Origin: Chryseobacterium oranimense
Lineage (GTDB): Bacteria > Bacteroidota > Bacteroidia > Flavobacteriales > Weeksellaceae
Length of the DNA: 64,000 bases
Direction: 5' to 3'
NCBI RefSeq assembly: GCF_900129755.1
Contig: NZ_FQWT01000001.1
Coordinates: forward strand, 1,240,001 to 1,304,000
Below, one piece after another: positions 1 to 9,338 of the stretch. The notes under the pieces were generated by a model that did no database searches, was not told the DNA's origin, and saw nothing but the letters and a program-made list of their open reading frames with translations. The translations under genes and the position numbers were made by a program. Position 1 is the stretch's first letter. Each line of letters begins with the position of its first letter.

Positions 1-144
1 CGTATTACTAGAATTTCTGGAAGAAGACTCAACAGCTACCTTCTCTATATTCTGCATATAATTGAGGTCATTTTTGGCATTCGGATTAGTTTTGCAAGAA
101 ACTAACCAAAATGCAACTAATACAACCAATATTTTACTTTTCAT
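1..144 (-). CDS. Polysaccharide export lipoprotein, N-terminal part only
   Basis: The first 48 codons of a reverse-strand gene are visible; the rest runs off the window's left edge. The start is an ATG at 142-144. A lipoprotein signal peptide is clear: a lysine-containing n-region, a hydrophobic stretch, and a lipobox ending LVSC with the lipidated Cys at residue 17. Just after it the protein reads DLNYMQNIE, which resembles the start of Bacteroidota Wza-like polysaccharide biosynthesis/export proteins. Those form the outer-membrane part of capsule or exopolysaccharide exporters. Its position just downstream of a membrane-bound sugar dehydratase on the same strand (40 bp gap) fits a surface polysaccharide operon. 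The family call rests on a short N-terminus and on context. Confidence 0.6.
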   Translation of the reverse strand, partial: MKSKILVVLVAFWLVSCKTNPNAKNDLNYMQNIEKVAVESSSRNSSNT

Positions 145-183
145 ATCTTAAAAATTGTACAAATATACATTTATTTATATTTT

Positions 184-2112
184 TTATTTATCTAAGGCCT
201 CGTAGATGGAATTATTACTTCTAAACTCAGGCACAATTGTTTTTAAAAGCTTCACTACATTCACTTTATCTTCCATTACAGAAGCATCTGTTACCAGATT
301 TATCAGGGCTTCTATTTCTGAGAATGACATTGCAGGATCCTTAGAAATCATGATCTTGTCATTATGGGTTGGAAGTGTTTTTGCGTTATCACTCAAAAGC
401 TCTTCGTATAGCTTTTCACCAGGTCTTAAGCCTGTATAAATAATTTTTATATCTATATTAGGTTCAAAACCGGATAATTTGATCATTCTTCTGGCCAGGT
501 CCAGAATTTTTACCGGCTCTCCCATATCAAAAACAAAGATTTCACCTCCTTGCCCCATTGTTCCTGCCTGAAGAACAAGTTCACAGGCCTCCGGAATGGT
601 CATAAAGTATCTTACAATATCCGGATGGGTAATGGTTACGGGACCTCCTGCCTCTATCTGTCTCTTAAAGTGGGGAATAACGGAACCGTTTGATCCTAAT
701 ACGTTTCCAAATCTCGTTGTAATGAATTTGGTAGTATTTCCCTCAACATGATGTAAGGACTGAACAAAAAGTTCAGCTGCTCTTTTGGAAGCCCCCATTA
801 CATTCGTAGGATTTACAGCTTTATCCGTAGAGATCATTACAAATCGGTTCACTTTATAACGGCTGGATAAAACAGCAATATTTTTTGATCCTAAAACATT
901 GACGCGGATAGCTTCATTGGGGTTTTCCTCAACCAACGGAACATGTTTATAAGCAGCTGCATGGTATACCATTGAAAAATTGTAGATCTGGAATACCGGC
1001 TCAACACGGTGTATATTAGAAACATCTGCTAATACAAATTTAAATCTGATATGAGGAAATTTCTCTTTCATTTCAAGCTCAATATCATACAAAGGTGTTT
1101 CTGCCTGATCCAAAACAACAATCAATGCAGGATTAAACTGGGCGACCTGTCTTACAATTTCACTTCCGATAGATCCGGCACCCCCTGTTACCAGTATATT
1201 TTTGTTGAAGTGTCTGCTTTTAACTTCTTCACTTTCAATTTTTATCGGTTTTCTGTTGAGAAGGTCTTCAATCTGAAGATTTCTGATGGCTCCTCCCAGA
1301 TCACTGTCTCTTAATTTCTGTACGGATGGAGCTTTGAATATATTTAAGTCTTTTTCTAAAAATAAATTCACCCAGGAATTCATTTCGTCTTTAGACATCA
1401 TTTCTTTAACAATGATAACTCCGTCGATAATAAGATCTTCTTTTGTAGCTTCCTCTATCCTTTTCTTCTCATAAATAGGTTTTCCCAATAACGAGGCTCT
1501 TTTTGAGTCTGTTCTCTGAGTAAGGAAGCCCACTACCTGATAAGGCAGGCTTGGATTATCCAAAATAGCACGGGCTATAGCAATGGACTGTTCGTCGATA
1601 CCAAGGACCAAAATTCTTTTTTTCAGGGCACTCCTTCTATATTCCCGGACAATATGGAAAAACTCTTTCACATATAACCTGAAAAGGAATAATCCCATAA
1701 AAGAAATAATGAAGTATAATATAAGGAATGGGGTAAGGATAAATTTTCCTCCGGTAGACCAGAAATAGATCAGGTTTACTAATCCTACTACAGTCATGGT
1801 ACAAAAACATGACACAAGCAGTTTAAAAAGGTCAATAAAAGTAGAGTGCCTTATAATTCCTGCATAGGTTTTGAATAAATACATAAAGATTGTATTTACC
1901 AAAATAATAAAGCCAAAAACAATACTTTTATCTTCATGATAAATGAACTCTTTCTGGGTAATTTTTTCTATAGTATAGGTGGAAAGAAATAAAGACATGA
2001 CCAGAATAATAATATCTATTACGAGTATTATCCATCTGGGTAGATATCTTACGTCTGAGAGATTGACAACATTATCACCTCCGAATATTTTTTTTCTAAG
2101 AGAGCTGTACAT
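184..2112 (-). CDS. Membrane-bound nucleotide-sugar 4,6-dehydratase (CapD/WbpM/PglF type)
   Basis: This 642-residue protein has about four N-terminal membrane helices (roughly residues 27-47, 63-83, 95-118, 125-148), a first Rossmann-like region with ILVLGID near 167-173, and a C-terminal short-chain dehydratase domain. The NAD-binding motif TGGAGSIGSEI is at 309-319. The active-site segment STDKAVNPTNVMGASK is at 428-443; a Met takes the place of the usual Tyr and is followed by Lys, as in the WbpM/PglF/FlaA1 family. These enzymes convert UDP-GlcNAc to a 4-keto-6-deoxy sugar at the inner membrane. The length matches full-length PglF/WbpM proteins. The aminotransferase gene upstream on the same strand is its natural partner, converting the keto sugar into a 4-amino sugar. 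The exact nucleotide-sugar substrate cannot be read from the sequence. Confidence 0.9.
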   Translation of the reverse strand: MYSSLRKKIFGGDNVVNLSDVRYLPRWIILVIDIIILVMSLFLSTYTIEKITQKEFIYHEDKSIVFGFIILVNTIFMYLFKTYAGIIRHSTFIDLFKLLVSCFCTMTVVGLVNLIYFWSTGGKFILTPFLILYFIISFMGLFLFRLYVKEFFHIVREYRRSALKKRILVLGIDEQSIAIARAILDNPSLPYQVVGFLTQRTDSKRASLLGKPIYEKKRIEEATKEDLIIDGVIIVKEMMSKDEMNSWVNLFLEKDLNIFKAPSVQKLRDSDLGGAIRNLQIEDLLNRKPIKIESEEVKSRHFNKNILVTGGAGSIGSEIVRQVAQFNPALIVVLDQAETPLYDIELEMKEKFPHIRFKFVLADVSNIHRVEPVFQIYNFSMVYHAAAYKHVPLVEENPNEAIRVNVLGSKNIAVLSSRYKVNRFVMISTDKAVNPTNVMGASKRAAELFVQSLHHVEGNTTKFITTRFGNVLGSNGSVIPHFKRQIEAGGPVTITHPDIVRYFMTIPEACELVLQAGTMGQGGEIFVFDMGEPVKILDLARRMIKLSGFEPNIDIKIIYTGLRPGEKLYEELLSDNAKTLPTHNDKIMISKDPAMSFSEIEALINLVTDASVMEDKVNVVKLLKTIVPEFRSNNSIYEALDK

Positions 2113-2231
2113 TGTCTTTGTTTGTGTTCATATTCAAAATGGGGTTAAACCCTGTTTTATTAATACTCTTTTTAAGAATGGATACAAAAATAAAATAAAA
2201 TCCTATCTATCCATAAATTTTAAAAACAAAT

Positions 2232-3359
2232 TTAGGGAATTTCATTTTCTAAAACTTCAGAAATTCTATTTCTGCAATCATTCGTTAAGTTGGTTCCTGA
2301 CGGTAGGCAAAGTCCTGTGTCAAAAAGCGTACCAGATAAATTATTTCCAAAAAATTTGCAATCTTTATACAGGGGTTGAAGATGCATTGGTTTCCATAGA
2401 TATCTGGTTTCTATATTATTCTGTGAAAACTTATCCCTAAGTATTTCCTTTGAAAGTGTGTTTTTCAGAATAACAGTATTGAGCCAATAATTTGAATAAA
2501 AATCAGTGCTTGGAGCAGAAAATAAATCAATATTTTCATTATTCTTCAATAGTTCGTGATAAAAATCATGATTTTTTCTCCGTGCGATGATTTTTTCTTC
2601 AAGTGTTTCCAACTGCCCTCTTCCAATCCCGGCTGCAATATTATCCATCCTGTAATTGTATCCTAATTCGGAATGGTTATAAAATTCTTCGTTGTCTTTA
2701 CCTTGTGTGGCAAGAAAAAGTGCTCTTTTCTTTACCTCCTGGTTTCTTGAGATCAACACTCCCCCGCCTGCAGTAGTGATAATTTTGTTTCCGTTAAAAC
2801 TTATAACGGAAAGATCTCCGAAAGTACCACAAGGCTGGCCTTTATATTTACTGCCTAATGCTTCTGCACTGTCTTCAATTACGGGAATATCATATTTCTT
2901 TGAAATCTGGAGTATCTCTTCCGCCTTAAAAGGCATTCCATACAGGCAAACTGCGATAATTGCTTTTGGTTTTTTTCCTTGTTGAATACAGTATCTCACC
3001 GCATCTTCCAAAGCGTCCGGGCACATATTCCATGTTTGGGCCTCACTGTCGACAAATACCGGAACGGCTTTGAGGTAAAGAATAGGATTGGCAGAAGCCA
3101 CAAAAGTAAAAGACTGGCAGATAACAAAGTCTCCTTCTTCAACATTCAACAATCTAAGGGCCAGATGAATAGCTGCAGTTCCTGAAGATAAAGCCGTTAC
3201 ATGAGAATTGTTTCCCAAATAGCTTTCCAGGCTATGTTCAAATTCATCTATATTGGAGCCGTATTGGGAAATCCAGTTGGTATCAAATGCATTATGCACG
3301 TATTCAAGCTCATTTCCCCCCATATGCGGAGGTGAAAGCCAAATCTTATCTTTTTTCAA
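2232..3359 (-). CDS. DegT/DnrJ/EryC1/StrS family PLP-dependent sugar aminotransferase
   Basis: This 375-residue protein has the hallmarks of the DegT fold-type I aminotransferases. The substrate/PLP loop SSGTAAIHLAL is at 58-68, the PLP-ring Asp lies in EDSAEALGS (162-170), and the internal-aldimine Lys192 sits in SFNGNKIITT. The family transfers an amino group from glutamate to keto nucleotide sugars. Immediately upstream of the dehydratase gene (119 bp apart, same strand), it most likely makes a 4-amino-4,6-dideoxy sugar (PglE-like) for a surface glycan. No matching acetyltransferase (PglD-like) is in the window. recX begins 8 bp upstream on the same strand, so the two may be co-transcribed. 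Confidence 0.88.
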   Translation of the reverse strand: MKKDKIWLSPPHMGGNELEYVHNAFDTNWISQYGSNIDEFEHSLESYLGNNSHVTALSSGTAAIHLALRLLNVEEGDFVICQSFTFVASANPILYLKAVPVFVDSEAQTWNMCPDALEDAVRYCIQQGKKPKAIIAVCLYGMPFKAEEILQISKKYDIPVIEDSAEALGSKYKGQPCGTFGDLSVISFNGNKIITTAGGGVLISRNQEVKKRALFLATQGKDNEEFYNHSELGYNYRMDNIAAGIGRGQLETLEEKIIARRKNHDFYHELLKNNENIDLFSAPSTDFYSNYWLNTVILKNTLSKEILRDKFSQNNIETRYLWKPMHLQPLYKDCKFFGNNLSGTLFDTGLCLPSGTNLTNDCRNRISEVLENEIP

Positions 3360-3367
3360 TTACTTAT

Positions 3368-3832
3368 TTATGTTTCGTCAAAAGTATCATTTATTTTTTC
3401 ATATTCAAAGCCCCGACTCATTAAATATTTTATTGTTTTAGATTTTTTTTGATACTCTTTCATCCCTTTCTGCCTTGAATAGTAGTCTTCAAAGGTTTTT
3501 CGGATCATTTTTTCATAATCCGATTCATCTATTTCATCGAAACAGCTGTTGATGAGTTTTTCAGAAATCTGTTTCTGCTTAAGGTGCATTTTTATTTTAT
3601 TCCTGCCCCAGTGTTTGATGTAAAACTTTCCTCTGATATAGCTGCGTGTAAATCTTTCTTCGTTAAGATAGTTTTCTTTCAAAAGGTAGAGGATAATTTC
3701 ATCCTTTGCTTCATCAATGAGCATAAATTCTCTCATTTTCTGCTCAACTTCTGCATGACAGCGGTCCTGATAGACACAATAGTTTACCAGTTTCTGTTTT
3801 ATTTCATCAAAGGTGAAAGATTTTTTCTCCAT
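3368..3832 (-). CDS. recX: Regulatory protein RecX
   Basis: This 154-residue, highly charged, all-helical protein has the tandem three-helix repeats of RecX, for example the segments YCVYQDRCHAEVEQKM and LNEERFTRSYIRGKF. RecX binds inside the RecA filament groove and modulates recombination and SOS induction. The length fits the family. It lies 8 bp upstream of the sugar aminotransferase and is separated from glyA by a terminator-like hairpin, so it probably has its own promoter. recA is not in the window. Confidence 0.85.
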   Translation of the reverse strand: MEKKSFTFDEIKQKLVNYCVYQDRCHAEVEQKMREFMLIDEAKDEIILYLLKENYLNEERFTRSYIRGKFYIKHWGRNKIKMHLKQKQISEKLINSCFDEIDESDYEKMIRKTFEDYYSRQKGMKEYQKKSKTIKYLMSRGFEYEKINDTFDET

Positions 3833-3847
3833 AACAGATGTATATGA

Positions 3848-3875
3848 AAAAGAATGGACAGGCCGCCCATTCTTT
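3848..3875 (-). terminator. Rho-independent terminator after glyA
   Basis: The arms AAAAGAATGG and CCATTCTTT enclose a 9-nt GC-rich loop. Read on the reverse strand, the hairpin is followed by a T-run and lies 22 bp past the glyA stop. Confidence 0.7.
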
Positions 3876-3896
3876 ATGATAATATTTTAATTCTGA

Positions 3897-5162
3897 TTAA
3901 TAATTGAACAGGGCTTTACCTTCCATCAGTTCATTTACTTTCTTTCTTACAGAACCTATAACTTCTTCATTTTTGATATTGTCTACCACTTCAGAGATGA
4001 ATCCCGCAATCGTGTCCATATCGTTTTCTTTAAGACCTCTTGTTGTGATAGCTGCAGTTCCCAATCTGATACCGGAAGTTGTGAACGGCGATTTATCATC
4101 AAAAGGAACCATATTTTTATTACATGTGATATCTGCAAGTACCAGAGCCTTTTCTGTTTCTTTTCCGTTGACGTTCTTGTTTCTAAGGTCTACCAGCATT
4201 AAATGGTTATCTGTACCTCCGCTTACAATATCGAATCCTCTGTTGATCATCGCTTTTGATAATGCCTGCGCATTGGCTTTAACCTGTTTCGCATAGGTTT
4301 CAAACTGAACGTCTAACGCCTCAGCGAAAGCAACAGCTTTACCGGCGATAACATGCTCAAGCGGTCCTCCCTGAATACCCGGAAAAACAGCACCATCCAA
4401 TACCTGACTCATCATTTTCGTTTCTCCTTTCGGTGTTTTGTGGCCGTATGTATTTTCGAAGTCCTTACCCATCATGATCATTCCTCCTCTCGGGCCTCTT
4501 AAGGTTTTGTGAGTGGTAGTGGTCACTACATGGCAGTGCTCGAATGGAGAATTTAATAATCCTTTTGCCACTAAACCAGCCGGATGAGCAATATCTGCCC
4601 AAAGCGTAGCTCCTATTTCATCTGCAACCTCTCTGAATTTAGCATAATCAAGATCTCTTGAATAAGCGGAGAAACCTGCGATAAGCATTTTCGGTCTTTC
4701 TCTTAAAGCCACTTCTCTCATCTGATCGTAATCGATAAGACCTGTTTCTTTCTGAACCCCGTATGAAACCACCTGATACTGAATTCCGGAGAAATTTACA
4801 GATGAACCGTGGGTAAGGTGTCCTCCCATTGAAAGGTCCATTCCCATAATTTTGTCTCCGGCTTTCAAAACTGCAAGATAAATGGCAGCATTAGCCTGTG
4901 AACCTGAGTGCGGCTGTACATTCACATAATCTACACCGAAAAGCTCTTTGGCCCTGTTAATGGCTAATGTTTCAACCTCATCTACTACTTCACATCCTCC
5001 GTAATATCTTTTTCCGGGATATCCTTCAGCATATTTGTTGGTCAGTACACTTCCCATTGCTTTCATTACGTTCTCAGAAACAAAGTTTTCTGATGCAATA
5101 AGCTCTAATCCATGGGATTGTCTTTGTCTTTCTTTTTCAATCAGGTCGAAAATAATGTCCAT
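3897..5162 (-). CDS. glyA: Serine hydroxymethyltransferase
   Basis: This 421-residue enzyme interconverts serine plus tetrahydrofolate with glycine plus 5,10-methylene-tetrahydrofolate, the main one-carbon source of the cell. The N-terminal LIASENFVS segment, the tetrahydrofolate/PLP region [13 protein letters not shown], and the PLP lysine K219 in [14 protein letters not shown] are all intact. Length is typical. The gene stands alone, with a TAnnTTTG promoter element 31 bp upstream and a hairpin terminator downstream. Confidence 0.97.
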   Translation of the reverse strand: MDIIFDLIEKERQRQSHGLELIASENFVSENVMKAMGSVLTNKYAEGYPGKRYYGGCEVVDEVETLAINRAKELFGVDYVNVQPHSGSQANAAIYLAVLKAGDKIMGMDLSMGGHLTHGSSVNFSGIQYQVVSYGVQKETGLIDYDQMREVALRERPKMLIAGFSAYSRDLDYAKFREVADEIGATLWADIAHPAGLVAKGLLNSPFEHCHVVTTTTHKTLRGPRGGMIMMGKDFENTYGHKTPKGETKMMSQVLDGAVFPGIQGGPLEHVIAGKAVAFAEALDVQFETYAKQVKANAQALSKAMINRGFDIVSGGTDNHLMLVDLRNKNVNGKETEKALVLADITCNKNMVPFDDKSPFTTSGIRLGTAAITTRGLKENDMDTIAGFISEVVDNIKNEEVIGSVRKKVNELMEGKALFNY

Positions 5163-5192
5163 TTTACTTTTAGTTTTTGAAATTTTTCACCC

Positions 5193-5200
5193 CAAATGTA
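5193..5200 (-). promoter_or_regulatory. Bacteroidota -7 promoter element for glyA
   Basis: On the reverse strand this reads TACATTTG, an exact match to TAnnTTTG, 31 bp before the glyA ATG. No convincing -33 TTTG is visible. Confidence 0.45.
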
Positions 5201-5264
5201 CGGAATTTCCTGCTAGATTTTGGCATCCTGAAATATGATTTTAACTCTGTAATTTTATAAAAAA

Positions 5265-6164
5265 TCAGAATTCTTCATCTGCAAGCTCCTTATTGACAAT
5301 AGCTCCGGTGAAATTCCCCTGTGCAACGGCATTGGCAACAGATCTCATCATAGTCACATTATCTCCGGCTGCAAAAACACCAGGAATATTAGTTTTATGC
5401 ATATCATCAATTTTAATAAATCCGTGCTCGGTAAGCTCACACCCCAGATCATCAGATACATTGATATTCTGTTCAAAAGGTATTTTAGCATACAGGGCCT
5501 GTAAAGAGATTTCTTTTCCGCTTTTAAAGATTATTTTCCGGATATAGCCGTTTTCATGCTCTATTTTTTCAATTTTATCTTCAACTAAACTGATATTATT
5601 CTGAGCGAGTTTATTTTTCTGATCTTTTGAAAGCTCCGACTGTCCATTGCTGAATAAAAAAAGATCTTTGGTCAAGTTATACACCACCTTTGAAAATTCG
5701 TAGCCCATATCGCCATCTGAAAGTATTCCCGTTACCTCATTTTTCACTTCATAACCATGGCAGTAGGGACAATGCAGTACTGAAATCCCCCAGCATTCTG
5801 CAAATCCGGGAATTTCCGGCATAACATCCTTTACTCCTGATGCCAGGATCAGCTTTTTAGCATAAAATTTTTCTCCTGTAGAAGTTTCTGCTTCAAAACC
5901 TTCATCTGCTTTCTTTAAAGCTGCTACAAAACCTTCATGAAACTTCACGGTATCATATGCTGCAACCTGCTCCCGGGCAAGGTCCGAAATTTCTTTTGGT
6001 GTTTTCCCATCGTGAGTGATAAAGTTATGGGAATGTGGAGTCTGCCTGTTGCATGGCTTACCCTTGTCAATAATCAATGTGTTTCTTAATGATCTTCCCA
6101 GGGACATGCCTGCGGACAATCCTGCGTAGCTCCCTCCTATAATGATGACATCAAAATTTTTCAT
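5265..6164 (-). CDS. Thioredoxin-reductase-like NAD(P)/FAD-dependent oxidoreductase
   Basis: This 299-residue flavoprotein has an N-terminal FAD-binding GGSYAGLSAG (10-19), a redox-active CPYC at 132-135 in the context HCPYCHGYE, and a C-terminal FAD segment IPGVFAAGDN. The layout matches thioredoxin reductase and related low-molecular-weight pyridine nucleotide-disulfide oxidoreductases. The second nucleotide-binding loop, normally GxGxSA/GGGDSA, reads GILSDGDMGYEF and lacks the glycine pattern, so NADPH use is doubtful. Alternatives are a flavin-dependent thioredoxin reductase with another electron donor, or a dithiol oxidase of the GliT/HlmI kind. It is a single gene with its own promoter element about 80 bp upstream. 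Confidence 0.8.
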   Translation of the reverse strand: MKNFDVIIIGGSYAGLSAGMSLGRSLRNTLIIDKGKPCNRQTPHSHNFITHDGKTPKEISDLAREQVAAYDTVKFHEGFVAALKKADEGFEAETSTGEKFYAKKLILASGVKDVMPEIPGFAECWGISVLHCPYCHGYEVKNEVTGILSDGDMGYEFSKVVYNLTKDLFLFSNGQSELSKDQKNKLAQNNISLVEDKIEKIEHENGYIRKIIFKSGKEISLQALYAKIPFEQNINVSDDLGCELTEHGFIKIDDMHKTNIPGVFAAGDNVTMMRSVANAVAQGNFTGAIVNKELADEEF

Positions 6165-6242
6165 TTAAATTAGGTATTGATTGATGGTTAATGGTTGTAG
6201 CTAAATGAACAATTTCACTTTTTTATTGATCCATTTGAATTA

Positions 6243-6250
6243 CAAAGATA
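6243..6250 (-). promoter_or_regulatory. Candidate -7 promoter element for the thioredoxin-reductase-like gene
   Basis: The reverse strand reads TATCTTTG, a TAnnTTTG match, 78 bp upstream of the start codon in an otherwise very AT-rich 208-bp spacer. The spacer has no other recognisable feature. Confidence 0.4.
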
Positions 6251-6372
6251 AAATAATATTTTATTAATGAAACATTGTTGCATTAATATTTATTAATATA
6301 TAGTTGGTTGAAACTATCAAACCGAATCAGCTTACTTTAACCTGTAAAACTTTAAAATCAGCTGTTATTTTA

Positions 6373-7896
6373 TTAATATCTGTTCTTCACTTCTTTGATT
6401 TCATCCGCAATTTTGGGGCGGATATCAATTTTCGCTCCTTTAAAGCTGAAAATAGTGGTTCCTTTTTCCCGGGCAAATCTATTGACAACAGAATCTGCTA
6501 CTTTGGAGGTTTCAAAATAAGGACCTGTTTCTTTCAGTTCATTATCTTCAGTGGAAGCTTCTTTTACACGGATCAGGTTATCAAATTTTTTACCAAGATC
6601 AAACCAATTGATATAATCTGCATTAAAAGAAACTGCCTTTACTCCTTTTTGGGAATAGTAATTAATAGCTCCTGCCTGCCCATAATTATCACAAAGCACT
6701 AAAGTCCTGCCACTTCCGGAAAGCATGGAATATTCTTTATCAACTTTCTGCGCAAGTTCCTTCCATCCCTGCATATCTGCAAAATCCTGGGGCAGCAGAT
6801 GGTCTTTACCATCTTCCCAGCGGAGCAGTCCCATTTTCTTATATTTTTCAGGATGGCTGACTATATATTCCGGCCTTTTATTGGGAAAAGCCAGGTTATA
6901 CAAAGGCAGGAACAGAAGAACAGGAATAAGGATAAAAACCGGTTTAAGAAACTTCTTCCAGCCTTTATCAAAGATATGCGCCAGAAAAACAGCACCGAAC
7001 GCTATGAAAACCGGATAAAGTCCAACAGCATAATAATCTTTAGCCCTGAAAAATAAAAACAAGGCAATAGTTATAACATATGCCCAAAAGAAGGATCTGA
7101 ATTTCTCAAACGGTTTATAAAACAGCAGCGCATAAAAGCCGGCAATAATTACCAACAGAGAGCCTATAAAGAAAAGGACCTGTGATTTAAAGAAATCAAA
7201 CCTGTCGACATGCACCAGCTGTCTTTCTGAAAGTTCTTTCATGTGCGAAACAACCGGAAAGTCGAATTTATATTGCCAGATCAGGTTAGGAAGCATGATT
7301 AATACAGCAACCAAAGCAGCACCGTAAAGATGAGGCTGAAGAAAAATTTTTCTTTGTCTGGACAGAAGGATAGCAGGAATCAGTCCGAGCACGGAAAAAG
7401 CTATATTATATTTATTCAGAAAACCTATTCCAAAAACTACGGCTGCGCTATAAAGCCATTTTACTTTTTCTGAATTAAAATACAGGATCAGCATATAATA
7501 CATAAGTGTCCACAGCAGGATTTCCAGGGAAGTAGGCTGAAAAAGCATATTGATCCGGAGAAGTACGGAGAGTAAGATACCGGTTGAGGCTAAGATTTTA
7601 GCATACAAGCTTCCCTGAAGCTCTTCAATGATTTTCCATACGACAGCAAGGGTGAGCGCTCCAAAAAGAGCAGGAAAGAATTTTACCCAGAATACGGACC
7701 CTCCGAGTAATTTAATAAGCCACGCCAGCCATGAATTCACAGGAGGTACAGAAAGATATCCCCATGCAAGATGATTAGCCTGGTCCAGATGCAGGTATTC
7801 GTCCCTGTGAAGTTCGTATTCAGGGCTGATCAGGGAGTATTGAAGGATGAATTTTGCAATTATAAAGAAAATGAGAAGGAGGTAGTTTTTCTTCAT
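6373..7896 (-). CDS. GT39/ArnT-like membrane glycosyltransferase
   Basis: This 507-residue polytopic protein has about ten membrane helices over the first ~350 residues and a soluble C-terminal part. The N-terminal periplasmic loop carries the acidic signature HRDEYLHLDQANHLAWG after the first helix, as in PMT/ArnT-type enzymes, where Asp/Glu in the first loop bind the metal and lipid-phosphate sugar donor. Such enzymes move a sugar from a polyprenyl-phosphate carrier to lipid A, protein or another glycan on the periplasmic face. The acceptor cannot be inferred. It stands alone on the reverse strand, 136 bp downstream of the efflux adaptor gene and separated from it by a strong terminator. 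Confidence 0.78.
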   Translation of the reverse strand: MKKNYLLLIFFIIAKFILQYSLISPEYELHRDEYLHLDQANHLAWGYLSVPPVNSWLAWLIKLLGGSVFWVKFFPALFGALTLAVVWKIIEELQGSLYAKILASTGILLSVLLRINMLFQPTSLEILLWTLMYYMLILYFNSEKVKWLYSAAVVFGIGFLNKYNIAFSVLGLIPAILLSRQRKIFLQPHLYGAALVAVLIMLPNLIWQYKFDFPVVSHMKELSERQLVHVDRFDFFKSQVLFFIGSLLVIIAGFYALLFYKPFEKFRSFFWAYVITIALFLFFRAKDYYAVGLYPVFIAFGAVFLAHIFDKGWKKFLKPVFILIPVLLFLPLYNLAFPNKRPEYIVSHPEKYKKMGLLRWEDGKDHLLPQDFADMQGWKELAQKVDKEYSMLSGSGRTLVLCDNYGQAGAINYYSQKGVKAVSFNADYINWFDLGKKFDNLIRVKEASTEDNELKETGPYFETSKVADSVVNRFAREKGTTIFSFKGAKIDIRPKIADEIKEVKNRY

Positions 7897-7970
7897 CAGC
7901 TATGATGTTGTACGGTTATTATTCTATTTTAAGACAATTTATTAAAAATATTCATTACATCGGTTTCGTC

Positions 7971-8002
7971 AATAAAAAATCCCGGGAAAGTTTTCCCGGG
8001 AT
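7971..8002 (-). terminator. Strong terminator of the MacAB-type efflux operon
   Basis: The 11-bp perfect arms ATCCCGGGAAA / TTTCCCGGGAT with a 2-nt loop are followed on the reverse strand by a T-rich run, 31 bp past the adaptor stop. Confidence 0.8.
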
Positions 8003-8032
8003 CATACAGTTTAAATATATAGTGATGGTTTA

Positions 8033-9226
8033 CTATTTTTTCTTTTCTTTAAGTTCTTCTTTATCTTTATCGGAAGGGTTCCAGACTTTCACTTCAGAGT
8101 CTTTGGTGATTCCTGAAAGGATCTGAACATTGATTCCATCGCTGGCACCTAATTTCACATATACTTTTTTGAATTTTCCATCAGGCTGCTTCACTTCTAC
8201 GAAAGGGGTGTCCTTACCGTTTTTCTTTTCGTACTGAATAAGGGATTCGTCCAACAGCAATGCATTTTTCTCAGATTTCAGCACAATTTCACCATTGGCA
8301 GAAAACCCTGCTCTGATGTATTCGTTGTTAGGGTTGTTCACATCCCCTTCCACCGGGAATTTTATGGTTCCGAGATTATCTTTTCCTTTAGGGGCGATCA
8401 TCGTCAGCTTTCCCGGGAACGTTTTGTTCTGAAGGGCTCCGATTACGATTTTCATATCCATTCCCTGCTTCAGCTTTCCGGCCTGGGCTTCGTCAATTTC
8501 TCCCTGGAAGATCAAAGAATTAAGGTCCGCAATGGAACAGATTGTTGTTCCTGCATTGAACGAGTTGGCTTCAATTACCTGGCTTCCTACTTTCACAGGA
8601 ACCTCAAGAACGGTACCTGCTGCTTTGGAACGGATCTGTGTTGTTGCAAGACCCTGAAGTTCAGGGGTAGCTCCCGTTTTTACAATCTGTAATCTTTTTT
8701 GAGCGGTAGCCAGCTGCTGATTGGCATTTCTAAGGGCCTGCTGCTGTGAAAACAGTTGCTGCTGCGAGTTTAAATACTCCTGCTTGGAAATAACACCTTG
8801 CTTATACAGTTTTTCCTGCATAGCATATTGCTTCTGCATGTTATCCACATTCATTTTAGCATTGCTGATCTGCAGCTGGGAATTCACTACTTCCTGCTGA
8901 GCATTGTTTACATCAGCAATATTAGGAATGATTCTCACGGTTGCAATCAGCTGTCCTGCTTCTACCTTATCTCCTTCATCTACCAGAATCTTATCGATGA
9001 TTCCTGCAATATTAGGTTTGATCTCGATCTCTTCTTTCGGAATAATTTTTCCTGTAGCCATTACCTTGTCTTCCATATCCTGGTACTTTGGTTTTCTGGT
9101 CAGGAAAGCTTCACTCTGTTTAGAATTTGATTTCACGAGATACCCGATCCCGGAGAACAACGCCACTGCAAATAAAAGCCCGAGTACAATATAAATGGCC
9201 TTTTTCCAAGTGAATTTCTTTTTCAT
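8033..9226 (-). CDS. MacA/HlyD-family periplasmic adaptor subunit
   Basis: This 397-residue membrane-fusion protein has an N-terminal anchor helix (about 11-30), a biotinyl-lipoyl half-motif around GIIDKILVDEGDKVEAGQ, a long glutamine-rich coiled-coil hairpin (about 120-190), the second lipoyl half and beta-barrel, and a Lys/Glu-rich tail. It would bridge the inner-membrane ABC permeases to a TolC-like outer-membrane channel. It is the last gene of the operon ATPase - permease - permease - adaptor, and a strong terminator follows. No TolC-like gene is present in the window. Confidence 0.88.
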   Translation of the reverse strand: MKKKFTWKKAIYIVLGLLFAVALFSGIGYLVKSNSKQSEAFLTRKPKYQDMEDKVMATGKIIPKEEIEIKPNIAGIIDKILVDEGDKVEAGQLIATVRIIPNIADVNNAQQEVVNSQLQISNAKMNVDNMQKQYAMQEKLYKQGVISKQEYLNSQQQLFSQQQALRNANQQLATAQKRLQIVKTGATPELQGLATTQIRSKAAGTVLEVPVKVGSQVIEANSFNAGTTICSIADLNSLIFQGEIDEAQAGKLKQGMDMKIVIGALQNKTFPGKLTMIAPKGKDNLGTIKFPVEGDVNNPNNEYIRAGFSANGEIVLKSEKNALLLDESLIQYEKKNGKDTPFVEVKQPDGKFKKVYVKLGASDGINVQILSGITKDSEVKVWNPSDKDKEELKEKKK

Positions 9227-9338
9227 ATATCTAGTTTATTTTTACTATTAAAGGTTATTAGTTTATTTAAATATTTAATGATTAAAAAATTTAAACAAAT
9301 CGTCATTTTAAATTTTTCAAATTAATATCATCCCGTTA

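Noticed and set aside
6304..6702. 132-codon forward frame overlapping the GT39 gene
   Set aside because: It is mostly the antisense of the glycosyltransferase C-terminus and has no family likeness.
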